Shown here: positions 25,615 through 33,706 of the stretch, in pieces
Numbering within the stretch: position 1 is the stretch's first letter
How the letters are laid out: every line of letters starts with the position of its first letter
Assembly: GCA_944321925.1 (NCBI GenBank)
Contig: CALUND010000018.1
Span: forward strand, 1-43,554
DNA: 43,554 nucleotides
Origin: an uncultured Rikenellaceae bacterium
GTDB lineage: Bacteria > Bacteroidota > Bacteroidia > Bacteroidales > Rikenellaceae
Direction of reading: 5' to 3'
Position numbers and translations under genes: made by a program
The notes under the pieces: model-generated
Told to the model about the DNA's origin: nothing
What the model saw: only the letters and a program-made list of their open reading frames with translations
Databases searched by the model: none

Positions 25615-26019
25615 ATGAAGACGCAAAACAGATACGAAATAGCCCTACGAAGCGACTATCCGGAGTGGTGGAGGTACAATGTCTTCATTACCGTAGCCTG
25701 CTATGATGCAAACGGCGAAATGACCGAATACCTCAACCTCACCGATAAGGTGTATGAGGTCTCGGCCGACAATCGGTTCACAAACCCTCCTGCGGATTAC
25801 GATCCCCAAAGACCGCTCCGCATCGCTACTCCGCCCACCAGTCACATAGAGACCTATATTTATATAATAGCCAACACATTTCCTCTGTCAGACGAAATCC
25901 GGCTATCGCCTCCGTTCGCAGTACGGTTGACAGTCGATCGCAACGGGGAAACGATCATCGACTCCTCCCACGAAGTCAACCAATGGGGAGGGCTTACCCT
26001 CAAACAATCGATCGAATGA
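25615..26019 (+). CDS. Unrecognised small soluble protein
   Basis: A 134-residue protein without signal peptide or membrane segment. It is rich in Tyr, Asn and Asp with many beta-prone stretches ('YEIALRSDYPEWWRYNVFITVACYDANGEM', 'PPFAVRLTVDRNGETII'), a layout that recalls an immunoglobulin-like or adaptor domain. I do not recognise a family. The ATG lies next to a good -7 box, the frame is intact, and codon use looks like its neighbours, so it is probably real. It is divergent from the ribosomal/lipid unit and ends before the terminator that serves the opposite transporter gene. Confidence 0.65.
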   Translation: MKTQNRYEIALRSDYPEWWRYNVFITVACYDANGEMTEYLNLTDKVYEVSADNRFTNPPADYDPQRPLRIATPPTSHIETYIYIIANTFPLSDEIRLSPPFAVRLTVDRNGETIIDSSHEVNQWGGLTLKQSIE

Positions 26020-26070
26020 TCTGCCCGGCCTGATTCAATCAACAGGCCGCCTCATCTTATTTTTTATCCT

Positions 26071-26110
26071 AAAAAACGGAGCTCTTCGCCACAAACGGGG
26101 AAGAGCTCCG
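26071..26110 (-). terminator. Terminator of the MFS transporter gene
   Basis: A perfect 11-bp stem (CGGAGCTCTTC at 26077-26087 with GAAGAGCTCCG at 26100-26110) and a 12-nt loop. On the minus strand it is followed by T6 (26076-26071), 24 bp after the transporter stop. No separate terminator was seen for the plus-strand gene that converges on it. Confidence 0.9.
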
Positions 26111-26133
26111 AAAACGGTTTAAACAACCGGAGG

Positions 26134-27522
26134 TTACTTTTGCATATTGGGCTCCTGCAAACCGAAATGTTTGACCGCATCCTCGTGTTTGAGCAAGAAG
26201 GCCACACCGATCGAAGCCAGGCTGAAGCCGGCAAAAATCAACATCGGGAGCGTATAATCATAGGAGGTTATCCCCTCCACCGTTCCCTCCACGCAATAGC
26301 GGTCGAGAACCTTGCCAATCAGCAGAGGAACCCCCATAAGGCCCCAGTTCTGAATCCAGAAGATCAACGCATAGGCTGTACCGAGCTGGTTCTCCGGAAT
26401 GATCTTCGGCACGGAGGGCCACATGGCCGACGGCACAAGCGAAAAAGCAATCCCCAACAAGATCATCAACACCACGGCGATCACCCAGTAATCGAGCCCC
26501 GGAATGGCAAACACGGCATGCACGAAGAAGAGCATCAGCGAACCGAGAATCATGATGCTGGCACCTTTTCCGACCCTGTCGTAGATCGAACCGAAAACCG
26601 GCGTCAGCAGGATCGTTCCGAAGGGGAGCAGCGAGGGGATCAATCCCGAAAGTTCGACCGAAATACCGAACTTATTGATCATCAGGTTAGGCGCATACTT
26701 CATAAAGGGGAACACCGCCGAGTAGAAGAGCAGACAAAGGATGGCGATGTACCAGAACCCCTTGATCTTCATGATGCTGAAGATGTCGCGGAAACGGAAC
26801 GGCTCCTCCTCTTCGGCCGCCTGTTCGGTCACCTCCCGATCGAACTTGCGATCCATCACCGTAAAGACGAGGAAGGTCAAGAGACCCACGAACATCAGCG
26901 CAACAGCACAAAGCACCGGACCGCTGATCGGCTCCCGAGGGAAAAGCGTGGAGAGCAACGGCGTCACACCGATCGCCAGCCCCGTTCCGACGCGGGCACA
27001 AGCCATCTCCAGTCCCATGGCCAAAGCCAACTCCTTACCTTTGAACCACTTCACGATAATTTTCGAAACGGTGATCCCGGCGATCTCCACACCCATGGCG
27101 AAAATGGCATACCCACACGCCGAAACCAGAAGGGGTAATCCCCAGACCGTTCCAAAAATAGTGACGGTTTGTCCGACAAAATCGTGCGACAGACCGAACC
27201 ACTTGATTGCAACGCCGAGCAGCATGATCGCGGCCGACATGACCCCCGTGAAACGGACGCCCATTTTATCGAGAATCATTCCGCCGAAGATCAACATCAG
27301 CAGAAAGACATTGAGCCAACCGTAAGCGCTCATAAACGTTCCGAAATCGCCGCTGCTCCAGCCCAGGCCTCCCTCTTCGGGGACAAGTTGCAACAGAGGC
27401 AACAGCGGTGAGAGCATGTCCGTGACAAAATAGCCACACAACATGGTGAAGGCCACCAGAGCGAGAACGGTCCACCGGGCAGCCTTTGATTCACTGATCT
27501 TTTTTTGGATTTTTTCGACCAT
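26134..27522 (-). CDS. MFS transporter
   Basis: A 462-residue major facilitator superfamily carrier with 12 predicted transmembrane segments. A polar central loop (about 215-240, rich in Glu, 'EQAAEEEEPFRFRD') separates the two six-helix bundles, and the second bundle carries the MFS-type motif in 'FGSIYDRVGKG'. The substrate is not evident. Its length and 'WGLMGVPLLIGKVLD'-type segments resemble bacterial relatives of the MFSD1 group, but this is a weak impression. It lies 53 bp downstream of the TPR gene on the same strand and has its own terminator. Confidence 0.85.
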   Translation of the reverse strand: MVEKIQKKISESKAARWTVLALVAFTMLCGYFVTDMLSPLLPLLQLVPEEGGLGWSSGDFGTFMSAYGWLNVFLLMLIFGGMILDKMGVRFTGVMSAAIMLLGVAIKWFGLSHDFVGQTVTIFGTVWGLPLLVSACGYAIFAMGVEIAGITVSKIIVKWFKGKELALAMGLEMACARVGTGLAIGVTPLLSTLFPREPISGPVLCAVALMFVGLLTFLVFTVMDRKFDREVTEQAAEEEEPFRFRDIFSIMKIKGFWYIAILCLLFYSAVFPFMKYAPNLMINKFGISVELSGLIPSLLPFGTILLTPVFGSIYDRVGKGASIMILGSLMLFFVHAVFAIPGLDYWVIAVVLMILLGIAFSLVPSAMWPSVPKIIPENQLGTAYALIFWIQNWGLMGVPLLIGKVLDRYCVEGTVEGITSYDYTLPMLIFAGFSLASIGVAFLLKHEDAVKHFGLQEPNMQK

Positions 27523-27575
27523 TTGTTTTTCTTTTTTGGGTTTCTATTTCGTTTGTGTTATTGTCTTTCTCTTTG

Positions 27576-29564
27576 TTACTCGGGAGTAGGCGCATAACGA
27601 TTGAGCACCTCGTAGGCCTCCCGGATGCCCAACTCCCCAGCCTTGCTCACATCGAGACACCCCTTGCGCGTATCCTTCATGTAGATCTGCACCAGACCCC
27701 GGTTGTAATAGGCCTCGGCAAAGACCGGATTGAGCTCGATGGCCCGGGAGTAGTCGTCGAATGCTTCGGGGAATTTTCCGGAGAGTGCGTTCAGATTGCC
27801 TCGATTATAATAAATGTATGCCAAATCGGGATAGAGTTTGGCCGCCGCATTCAAGTCGGCGATCGCTTCATCGTAATTGTAGGTCCGCGTCGACGTACTG
27901 CGCAGACGGTTGGCCGGATCGCTCTCGATGGCGATTCGCTGGTAGCTGTTGTCGATCGACGAGATGAAATCGATCATCTCGGCCCGTGTCGTCGACCGGT
28001 TGATGTAGAGGAACGGATTGGTGGGATCGTTTTCGATCGCCTTCGTGAAACTGTTCACGGCACTGGTAAACTGCCGGATGAGCGACTGCGTAATCCCCTT
28101 GCGGAACAACAGACTCCACGTGACATTCCCCTCGTCGATCCGAGCCGTCAACCGTTTGTCGATGGCGAAAATCGAATCGGTGGGCAGATCGCTCGTTTCA
28201 GTCGTGAATACGATGCGCGGATCGTTCAGCGAACGGATAAACTCTTCGAGCCGATCGGCATAATAACGGACCGGCGTCGACTCGCCCGTAGGTGCAGTCG
28301 GATTGCGCAACGTGAAACGGAACAGCGGTCGAAGCGTAATACGGCTCTCCTCGGTCGTCCCGCCCAGACGTGCCCCCGCGAAACGGGTGTCGAACGAGAG
28401 CAGGCGATCGAAGCGTTTGGAGGTATCGGCATAGCTGGCCAGTTGCGTCGTATCTTCCAACCGCGAACGATACTCCGCAATTTTGCGTTGTGCCGTATGC
28501 AGATCCTGTTTCGCCCCTTTCGTATCGCGGAGCAACTGCTTCAGTTCCGCCCGGTTCAGATAGGCCGAGGCAAAATCGGGATAGAGTTCGATCGCCTTCG
28601 TATAGTCGGCTACGGCAGCCTCCGGCTCCCCGAGCTGGGTGTAGAGCAACGCCCGGTTGAAATAGACCAGCACATTGTCTGGAGCATATCGTGCCACCTG
28701 ATTATAATCTTCGAGCGCACGATTCAGGTCGCCGATCTGCGAGCGGATGATCGCCCGGTTGAAATAGGCCACGGCACTGAGCGAATCGAGCTCGATCACC
28801 CGATCGAAATCGCGAATTGCCTGTGTGGGTCGGTCCAAAGCCGAATAGGCAATGGCCCGGTTGAAAAAGGAGGGGACATAGGTCGAATCGCATGCCACAG
28901 CCTGATCGAAATCGGCCAACGCCTCCCGGGTCTTTCCCTGCGCCATCAGCACGGCACCCCGTCGGTTGTAGCCATCCGGATTTTCGCGATTCACCCGGAT
29001 CGCCTGATCGTAATCGGATACAGCCCGCAACGTATCGCCCATGTGGAGGTAACTCGTTCCCCGATTGATATAGGCATCGGCCACCCGGTTGTTGTAGCGG
29101 ATAAAACGGGAGAAATCCTCGGCTGCCCGCTGGTACTGACCGCTCAGAAGCAACGTCACGCCCCGGCTGTAATAGGGGCCGGGCAGATCGGGTCGCAGAT
29201 CGATCGCCTCCTGGAAGTCGGCGAGCGCATCGTCGTAATTACCCAACCGCATGCGTGTGATGGCCCGATAGTGATAGGCCATCGTATAGACAGGATTATA
29301 CTCGATGGCCCGGGAGAAATCCTGCTCGGCGCCCAAGAAATCGTCGAGGTTGTACTTGGCCACGCCTCGCAGAAAATAGGCCTCGTAAGCCTCATCATCG
29401 ACCATCAGCAGAACGCCCAACGTACGGATCGCTTCGCGATACTGATTTTCAAGCAGCATATTGCGGCCCATCCAGAAGAAATAGGCCTTGTTATACTGCC
29501 CGTAAGAGAGCTCTGTCGTGAAAGAAAAAAGACAGACAAAAAGAGCGACGATCAGTTTTCGCAT
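27576..29564 (-). CDS. Exported TPR-repeat protein
   Basis: A 662-residue protein with a signal peptide (about 1-23, 'MRKLIVALFVCLFSFTTELSYGQ'), so it acts in the periplasm or outer membrane. About nine tetratricopeptide repeats occupy residues 30-360. A non-repetitive segment of about 150 residues follows ('YRSRLEDTTQLASYADTSKRFDRLLSFDTRF' onward), then about three more repeats (about 505-650, e.g. 'YYNRGNLNALSGKFPEAFDDYSRAIELNP'). TPR arrays bind protein partners. No enzyme motif is seen. It is followed 53 bp later by the MFS transporter, so the two may be co-transcribed. The exact repeat count is by eye. Confidence 0.9.
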   Translation of the reverse strand: MRKLIVALFVCLFSFTTELSYGQYNKAYFFWMGRNMLLENQYREAIRTLGVLLMVDDEAYEAYFLRGVAKYNLDDFLGAEQDFSRAIEYNPVYTMAYHYRAITRMRLGNYDDALADFQEAIDLRPDLPGPYYSRGVTLLLSGQYQRAAEDFSRFIRYNNRVADAYINRGTSYLHMGDTLRAVSDYDQAIRVNRENPDGYNRRGAVLMAQGKTREALADFDQAVACDSTYVPSFFNRAIAYSALDRPTQAIRDFDRVIELDSLSAVAYFNRAIIRSQIGDLNRALEDYNQVARYAPDNVLVYFNRALLYTQLGEPEAAVADYTKAIELYPDFASAYLNRAELKQLLRDTKGAKQDLHTAQRKIAEYRSRLEDTTQLASYADTSKRFDRLLSFDTRFAGARLGGTTEESRITLRPLFRFTLRNPTAPTGESTPVRYYADRLEEFIRSLNDPRIVFTTETSDLPTDSIFAIDKRLTARIDEGNVTWSLLFRKGITQSLIRQFTSAVNSFTKAIENDPTNPFLYINRSTTRAEMIDFISSIDNSYQRIAIESDPANRLRSTSTRTYNYDEAIADLNAAAKLYPDLAYIYYNRGNLNALSGKFPEAFDDYSRAIELNPVFAEAYYNRGLVQIYMKDTRKGCLDVSKAGELGIREAYEVLNRYAPTPE

Positions 29565-29603
29565 GGGATGGAAAAGGGGCGTTTCGGTTGCGAAGTTAAC
29601 AAG

Positions 29604-29617
29604 AATTCCGCGGAATT
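29604..29617. promoter_or_regulatory. 14-bp palindrome between the TPR gene and purA
   Basis: AATTCCGCGGAATT is a perfect 14-bp inverted repeat in the 200-bp divergent region (29565-29764), 40 bp from the TPR start and about 107 bp upstream of the purA -7 box. Its symmetry suits a dimeric regulator site, but no family is assigned. Confidence 0.4.
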
Positions 29618-29700
29618 TCTATTTTTAACGAACAACTGTTCGCAAATAGTCTGTAATCGGGACTCTTGAGAAGTGCCGGGCAACAAAAAAGATTGATTTG

Positions 29701-29731
29701 TTGGAAAATCGGTCAAAAGTCAATATCTTTG
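29701..29731 (+). promoter_or_regulatory. Promoter of the purA-etf-acd operon
   Basis: TTGG (29701-29704), 19-bp spacer, TATCTTTG (29724-29731), a perfect -7 box with a close -33 box (TTG kept). It gives a 5' untranslated region of about 30 nt before the purA ATG at 29765. Confidence 0.7.
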
Positions 29732-29764
29732 ACCGCAATTTTTGTTTTGTCAGTTCTACAGATC

Positions 29765-31030
29765 ATGAAAAAAGCAGACGTTATCCTGGGACTCCAATGG
29801 GGCGACGAAGGAAAAGGCAAAGTAGTAGACGTTTTAACGCCTAATTATCAAATCGTTGCAAGATTCCAAGGCGGACCCAACGCAGGGCACACGCTGGAAT
29901 TCGAAGGAGAGAAATATGTCCTGCGATCGATCCCGTCGGGCATCTTCCAAGGGGACAAAATAAACGTTATCGGTGGCGGCGTAGTCCTCGATCCCGTACT
30001 TTTTCGGGAAGAGGCCGAAGCACTCGCACGCAGCGGCCATGACCTGACAAAACGACTCTATATCTCGAAGAAAGCCCACCTGATCCTGCCTACCCACCGT
30101 CTGCTCGATGCAGCACTGGAAGCAGCCAAAGGATCCGGCAAGATCGGAACCACAGGAAGAGGCATCGGACCCACCTATACCGACAAGGTGAGCCGCAACG
30201 GCGTACGGGTGGGAGATATCTTCCTCGACTTCAAGGCCAAATACGACCGGGCCAAAGCCCGCCACGAAACAACCCTCCGTTCGCTCGGTGCGACCTATGA
30301 CCTTACCGAACTGGAGGCCAAATGGTTCGATGCCGTGGAGTATCTCAAACAGTTCCGCATCATCGACAGCGAACAGTTCCTCAACGACAGCCTCGCTGCG
30401 GATAACAGCATCCTCTGCGAAGGAGCCCAGGGAACTCTGCTCGACGTGGATTTCGGATCCTATCCGTTCGTGACCTCCTCCAATACCGTGTGCGCGGGCG
30501 CGTGCATAGGACTCGGACTCGCCCCCAACCGCATCGGCAACGTCTTCGGCATCTTCAAAGCCTACTGCACCCGCGTGGGCAGCGGTCCGTTCCCCACGGA
30601 ACTCCACGACGAGACCGGGAAACGTCTGCGCGACATCGGTCATGAATACGGTGCCGTGACGGGGCGCGAACGGCGATGCGGCTGGCTCGATCTGGTTGCG
30701 CTCAAATATTCGATCATGCTCAACGGCGTGACCGGACTCATCATGATGAAATCGGACGTGCTGAACGATTTCGATACGATCCGCGTCTGCACCGCCTACG
30801 AACGCGACGGCGAGCGAATCGAATATTTCCCCTACGAAGTCGATGACAGACTCCGCCCCATCTACCGCGAATTCCCCGGCTGGAAACAGGACATCAATCG
30901 GGTACGACGCTACGAAGATTTCCCGGCCGCCTTCAAATCCTACGTGGAGTTCATCGAACAGGAGACCGGCGTACCCGTTAAAATCATCTCCGTGGGTCCC
31001 GACCGCCACGAAACCATCGTGAGAGACTAA
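29765..31030 (+). CDS. purA: Adenylosuccinate synthetase
   Basis: First committed step from IMP to AMP: IMP + aspartate + GTP to adenylosuccinate. The protein has 421 residues. The P-loop-like 'GDEGKGK' (13-19) includes catalytic D14, and H42 in 'NAGHT' is the second catalytic residue. 'IGTTGRGIGPTY' and 'GAQGTLLDVDFGSYPFVTSSN' are the IMP-binding regions. The open frame extends to 29666, but the promoter and homology favour the ATG at 29765. It is first in a row purA-etfB-etfA-DUF5041-acd, with 36 bp before etfB; the link to the flavoprotein genes is positional. Confidence 0.97.
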   Translation: MKKADVILGLQWGDEGKGKVVDVLTPNYQIVARFQGGPNAGHTLEFEGEKYVLRSIPSGIFQGDKINVIGGGVVLDPVLFREEAEALARSGHDLTKRLYISKKAHLILPTHRLLDAALEAAKGSGKIGTTGRGIGPTYTDKVSRNGVRVGDIFLDFKAKYDRAKARHETTLRSLGATYDLTELEAKWFDAVEYLKQFRIIDSEQFLNDSLAADNSILCEGAQGTLLDVDFGSYPFVTSSNTVCAGACIGLGLAPNRIGNVFGIFKAYCTRVGSGPFPTELHDETGKRLRDIGHEYGAVTGRERRCGWLDLVALKYSIMLNGVTGLIMMKSDVLNDFDTIRVCTAYERDGERIEYFPYEVDDRLRPIYREFPGWKQDINRVRRYEDFPAAFKSYVEFIEQETGVPVKIISVGPDRHETIVRD

Positions 31031-31066
31031 ACACAGACTATACAATATCAACAGAAACCATACAGA

Positions 31067-31948
31067 ATGAAAAAAGAGTTGAAAATCGTTGTGCTCGCCA
31101 AGCAGGTTCCCGACACACGAAATGTCGGAAAAGATGCGATGACTCCCGAAGGAACAGTCAATCGCGCTGCTTTGCCCGCCATCTTTAACCCGGAAGATCT
31201 CAATGCCCTGGAGCAGGCTCTCCGCATCAAGGACAGTCTGCCTGGCAGTACCGTTCAGGTGGTAACGATGGGACCTCCCCGCGCAGCCGATATCATCCGC
31301 GACGCGATGTTTCGCGGCGCCGACGGCGGCATTCTGCTCTCCGGCCGCGAATTCGCCGGATCGGACACTTTGGCAACCTCCTATGCACTCGCCTGCACCT
31401 TACGTAAGGTCAATCCCGACCTCATCATCGCAGGCCGTCAGGCCATCGACGGCGATACCGCCCAGGTGGGACCGCAAGTAGCCGAAAAACTCGGCCTGCC
31501 GCAAGTTACCTATGCCGAAGAGATTCTGGGCATCGAGAATGGAAAAATTACGGTTAAACGCAGATTGGAACACGGCACGGAGGTCGTTGAATGTCCTCTG
31601 CCGATGGTCCTGACCGTCAACGCGTCGGCTCCCGAATGCCGTCCGCGTAACGCCCGCAGGATCATGAAATACAAGTATGCGCTGACTCCGACCGAGATTG
31701 CCGCAGCAACCCCCGACAGCGAATTCGTCAAAGTGGCCTCCACGAAAGACTACCTGCAGATCACCGAATGGGGTGTCGCACAAATCGATCCCGACATGCA
31801 ACAACTCGGTCTCACCGGCTCCCCCACCAAAGTCAAAAAAGTCGACAACGTGGTATTCCAGGTCAAAGAGTCGAAATGCCTCTCCTGCTCGGACAACGAG
31901 ATCGATGCACTGATGAAGGAACTGATTTCGAGCCGCGCGCTCGGTTAA
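31067..31948 (+). CDS. etfB: Electron transfer flavoprotein, beta subunit
   Basis: Partner of EtfA. Carries electrons from acyl-CoA dehydrogenases to a quinone or ferredoxin acceptor, in the cytoplasm. The 293-residue protein is longer than the usual ~250. It has 'GRQAIDGDTAQVGPQVAE' (123-140), a sequence seen in the ETF group that includes electron-bifurcating enzymes; canonical respiratory ETFs read differently here. The C-terminal part (about 200-293) includes 'SKCLSC', a feature I cannot interpret. It lies 36 bp after purA and 21 bp before etfA. The bifurcation reading is inferred. Confidence 0.93.
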   Translation: MKKELKIVVLAKQVPDTRNVGKDAMTPEGTVNRAALPAIFNPEDLNALEQALRIKDSLPGSTVQVVTMGPPRAADIIRDAMFRGADGGILLSGREFAGSDTLATSYALACTLRKVNPDLIIAGRQAIDGDTAQVGPQVAEKLGLPQVTYAEEILGIENGKITVKRRLEHGTEVVECPLPMVLTVNASAPECRPRNARRIMKYKYALTPTEIAAATPDSEFVKVASTKDYLQITEWGVAQIDPDMQQLGLTGSPTKVKKVDNVVFQVKESKCLSCSDNEIDALMKELISSRALG

Positions 31949-31969
31949 TCCCAAAACACGAGAAGAGAA

Positions 31970-32989
31970 ATGAACAACCTATTCGTATACATAGAGATCG
32001 AAAACGGCACGGTGGCCGATGTCAGCCTCGAACTGCTGACCAAAGGCCGCGAACTGGCCGACACACTGGGATGCAAACTCGAAGCAGTTGCCATCGGTGA
32101 AAAGCTCTCGGGCATCGAAAAAGAGCTTGCCAAATACGGTGCTGATACCGTTTGGGTAGCCGACGACAAAGAGTTTGCCCCCTATCGCACGTTGCCCCAC
32201 TGTTCCGTAGTCTGCGGACTCATCGAACAGGAGAAACCCCAAATCGTCCTTTTCGGCGCTACGCCCGTAGGACGCGACCTCGCTCCGCGTGTCTCCTCCA
32301 CCCTCCACAGCGGTCTTACGGCCGACTGCACGAGTCTGGTCATCGGTGAACACAAAGACATGAAGAGCGGCAAAGAGTACAAAAACCTGCTGTATCAGAT
32401 TCGTCCCGCCTTCGGAGGCAATATCATCGCCACCATCATCAATCCCGACCACCGGCCCCAAATGGCCACCGTGCGCGAAGGCGTGATGAAAAAAGAGTAC
32501 GCCGCCAAACCCGGCAACGGAGAGGTGAAACAGATCGACTGGAAGAAATTCCTGAAAGACAGCGACCTGGTCGTACGCATCGTCGAACGTCACATCGAAG
32601 AGCGCAAGATCAACATCAAGAATGCCGGCATCATCGTTGCCGGAGGTTACGGCATGGGATCGAAAGAGAATTTCCAGCTGGTTCATGAGTTGGCCGAAGT
32701 GCTCGGCGGAGAGGTCGGCGCCAGCCGTGCAGCCGTCGACGCCGGATTCGCCGATCACGCCCGCCAGGTGGGTCAGACCGGCGTAACGGTCCGTCCGAAA
32801 CTCTACATCGCCTGCGGTATATCGGGACAGATCCAACATACGGCCGGCATGGATCAATCGGCCATGGTGATCTCCATCAACAGCGATCCGAACGCCCCGA
32901 TCAACAAAATTGCCGATTATGCAATCACGGGCGACGTGAACGAGGTGATCCCGAAGATGATCAAATACTACAAACAGAATTCGAAATAA
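31970..32989 (+). CDS. etfA: Electron transfer flavoprotein, alpha subunit
   Basis: Holds the FAD that passes electrons between the dehydrogenase and acceptor. The protein is 339 residues. The N-terminal ETF domain (about 1-190) is followed by the FAD domain with 'VAGGYGMGSKENF' (223-235), 'GASRAAVDAGF' (250-260), 'QVGQTGVTVRPKLYIACGISGQIQH' and 'NSDPNAPI' near 304-311. Tyrosine replaces the more usual arginine in the 'GGRG' stretch. It is 21 bp after etfB and 3 bp before the exported DUF5041 gene. Confidence 0.96.
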   Translation: MNNLFVYIEIENGTVADVSLELLTKGRELADTLGCKLEAVAIGEKLSGIEKELAKYGADTVWVADDKEFAPYRTLPHCSVVCGLIEQEKPQIVLFGATPVGRDLAPRVSSTLHSGLTADCTSLVIGEHKDMKSGKEYKNLLYQIRPAFGGNIIATIINPDHRPQMATVREGVMKKEYAAKPGNGEVKQIDWKKFLKDSDLVVRIVERHIEERKINIKNAGIIVAGGYGMGSKENFQLVHELAEVLGGEVGASRAAVDAGFADHARQVGQTGVTVRPKLYIACGISGQIQHTAGMDQSAMVISINSDPNAPINKIADYAITGDVNEVIPKMIKYYKQNSK

Positions 32990-32992
32990 CAG

Positions 32993-33688
32993 ATGCGTAA
33001 GATCCTGTTCATAGGTCTTTTGACGGCAGCATTCTGTGGTCGGGCGCACGCTCAGGAGATACATGTCCGCGAGACAGGTTTCGAGGATTACCGTATTCTT
33101 CTCGAGGCGGCCGGCTACGAAGCGTTCAGTTTCGACCTGCGGGATTTTCTTGCAGACCGTTACGAGATCTCTGTTCAGATCAAAGAGTATGCGAACGGCA
33201 AACCGGTAGAGGATGGCGATGTTGTCGACTACATGGGCGACAACAAGATCCTGCTGACCGATTTTCCCGAAGAGCAGCGTGACGATGTGAAACCCGAGGA
33301 TATGGCCGATCCCGAAGCTGGGATATTCTGCCAGACCGAGAGCCTGACTGTAGGGTTCTACCCTTCGGGTTCCGACTCGACGGCAAACGCATTGATCACT
33401 CTTACCGGGATCGGAAGTCTGCGCCGGGGTTTGTCTTTGAAGCCGGTCGATACGCCTAACGGCTCCTATTACAGATATGGTACGCGTCCGTTCCGGATCG
33501 ATGATTTCGCGCCGGGCAAGTTCATACCGCTGGTATTTTACGGTTCGTGGTGGTATGACGGACAAGCCAATCTGGTGCGTTTCTGCGGCGAAAACGAGAT
33601 AGCGCCCGACCTCTCGAGCCAGATCGTCGCCAAAGTACCGCACTTCTACGTGATAGGTGTCATGCTGACCGAAAAACAGGAGAAATAA
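32993..33688 (+). CDS. Exported DUF5041-like protein inside the etf operon
   Basis: A 231-residue protein with a clear signal peptide (about 1-21, 'MRKILFIGLLTAAFCGRAHAQ'). The rest is beta-rich and lacks enzyme motifs I recognise. It resembles the Bacteroidota DUF5041 family by recollection, so the family name is tentative. It is embedded between etfA (3 bp upstream) and the acyl-CoA dehydrogenase (18 bp downstream), which is odd for an exported protein. By eye its codons look more G-rich and T-ending than the genes around it, possibly a late insertion, though this was not computed. Confidence 0.75.
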   Translation: MRKILFIGLLTAAFCGRAHAQEIHVRETGFEDYRILLEAAGYEAFSFDLRDFLADRYEISVQIKEYANGKPVEDGDVVDYMGDNKILLTDFPEEQRDDVKPEDMADPEAGIFCQTESLTVGFYPSGSDSTANALITLTGIGSLRRGLSLKPVDTPNGSYYRYGTRPFRIDDFAPGKFIPLVFYGSWWYDGQANLVRFCGENEIAPDLSSQIVAKVPHFYVIGVMLTEKQEK

Positions 33689-33706
33689 TAAAAACAAATT
33701 TGAGTT

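Noticed and set aside
25509..25616. Upstream ATG (25616) as the DUF177 start
   Set aside because: It would place the start upstream of a perfect promoter, and the extra 36 residues do not resemble the family. GTG 25508 is preferred.
27555..29669. 704-residue plus-strand open frame over the TPR gene
   Set aside because: A mirror of the TPR repeats on the opposite strand; the periodic repeat makes a repetitive antisense frame.
29666..29764. Upstream in-frame extension of purA
   Set aside because: The 33 extra residues cross the promoter and are unlike the conserved N-terminus. ATG 29765 gives the family length.
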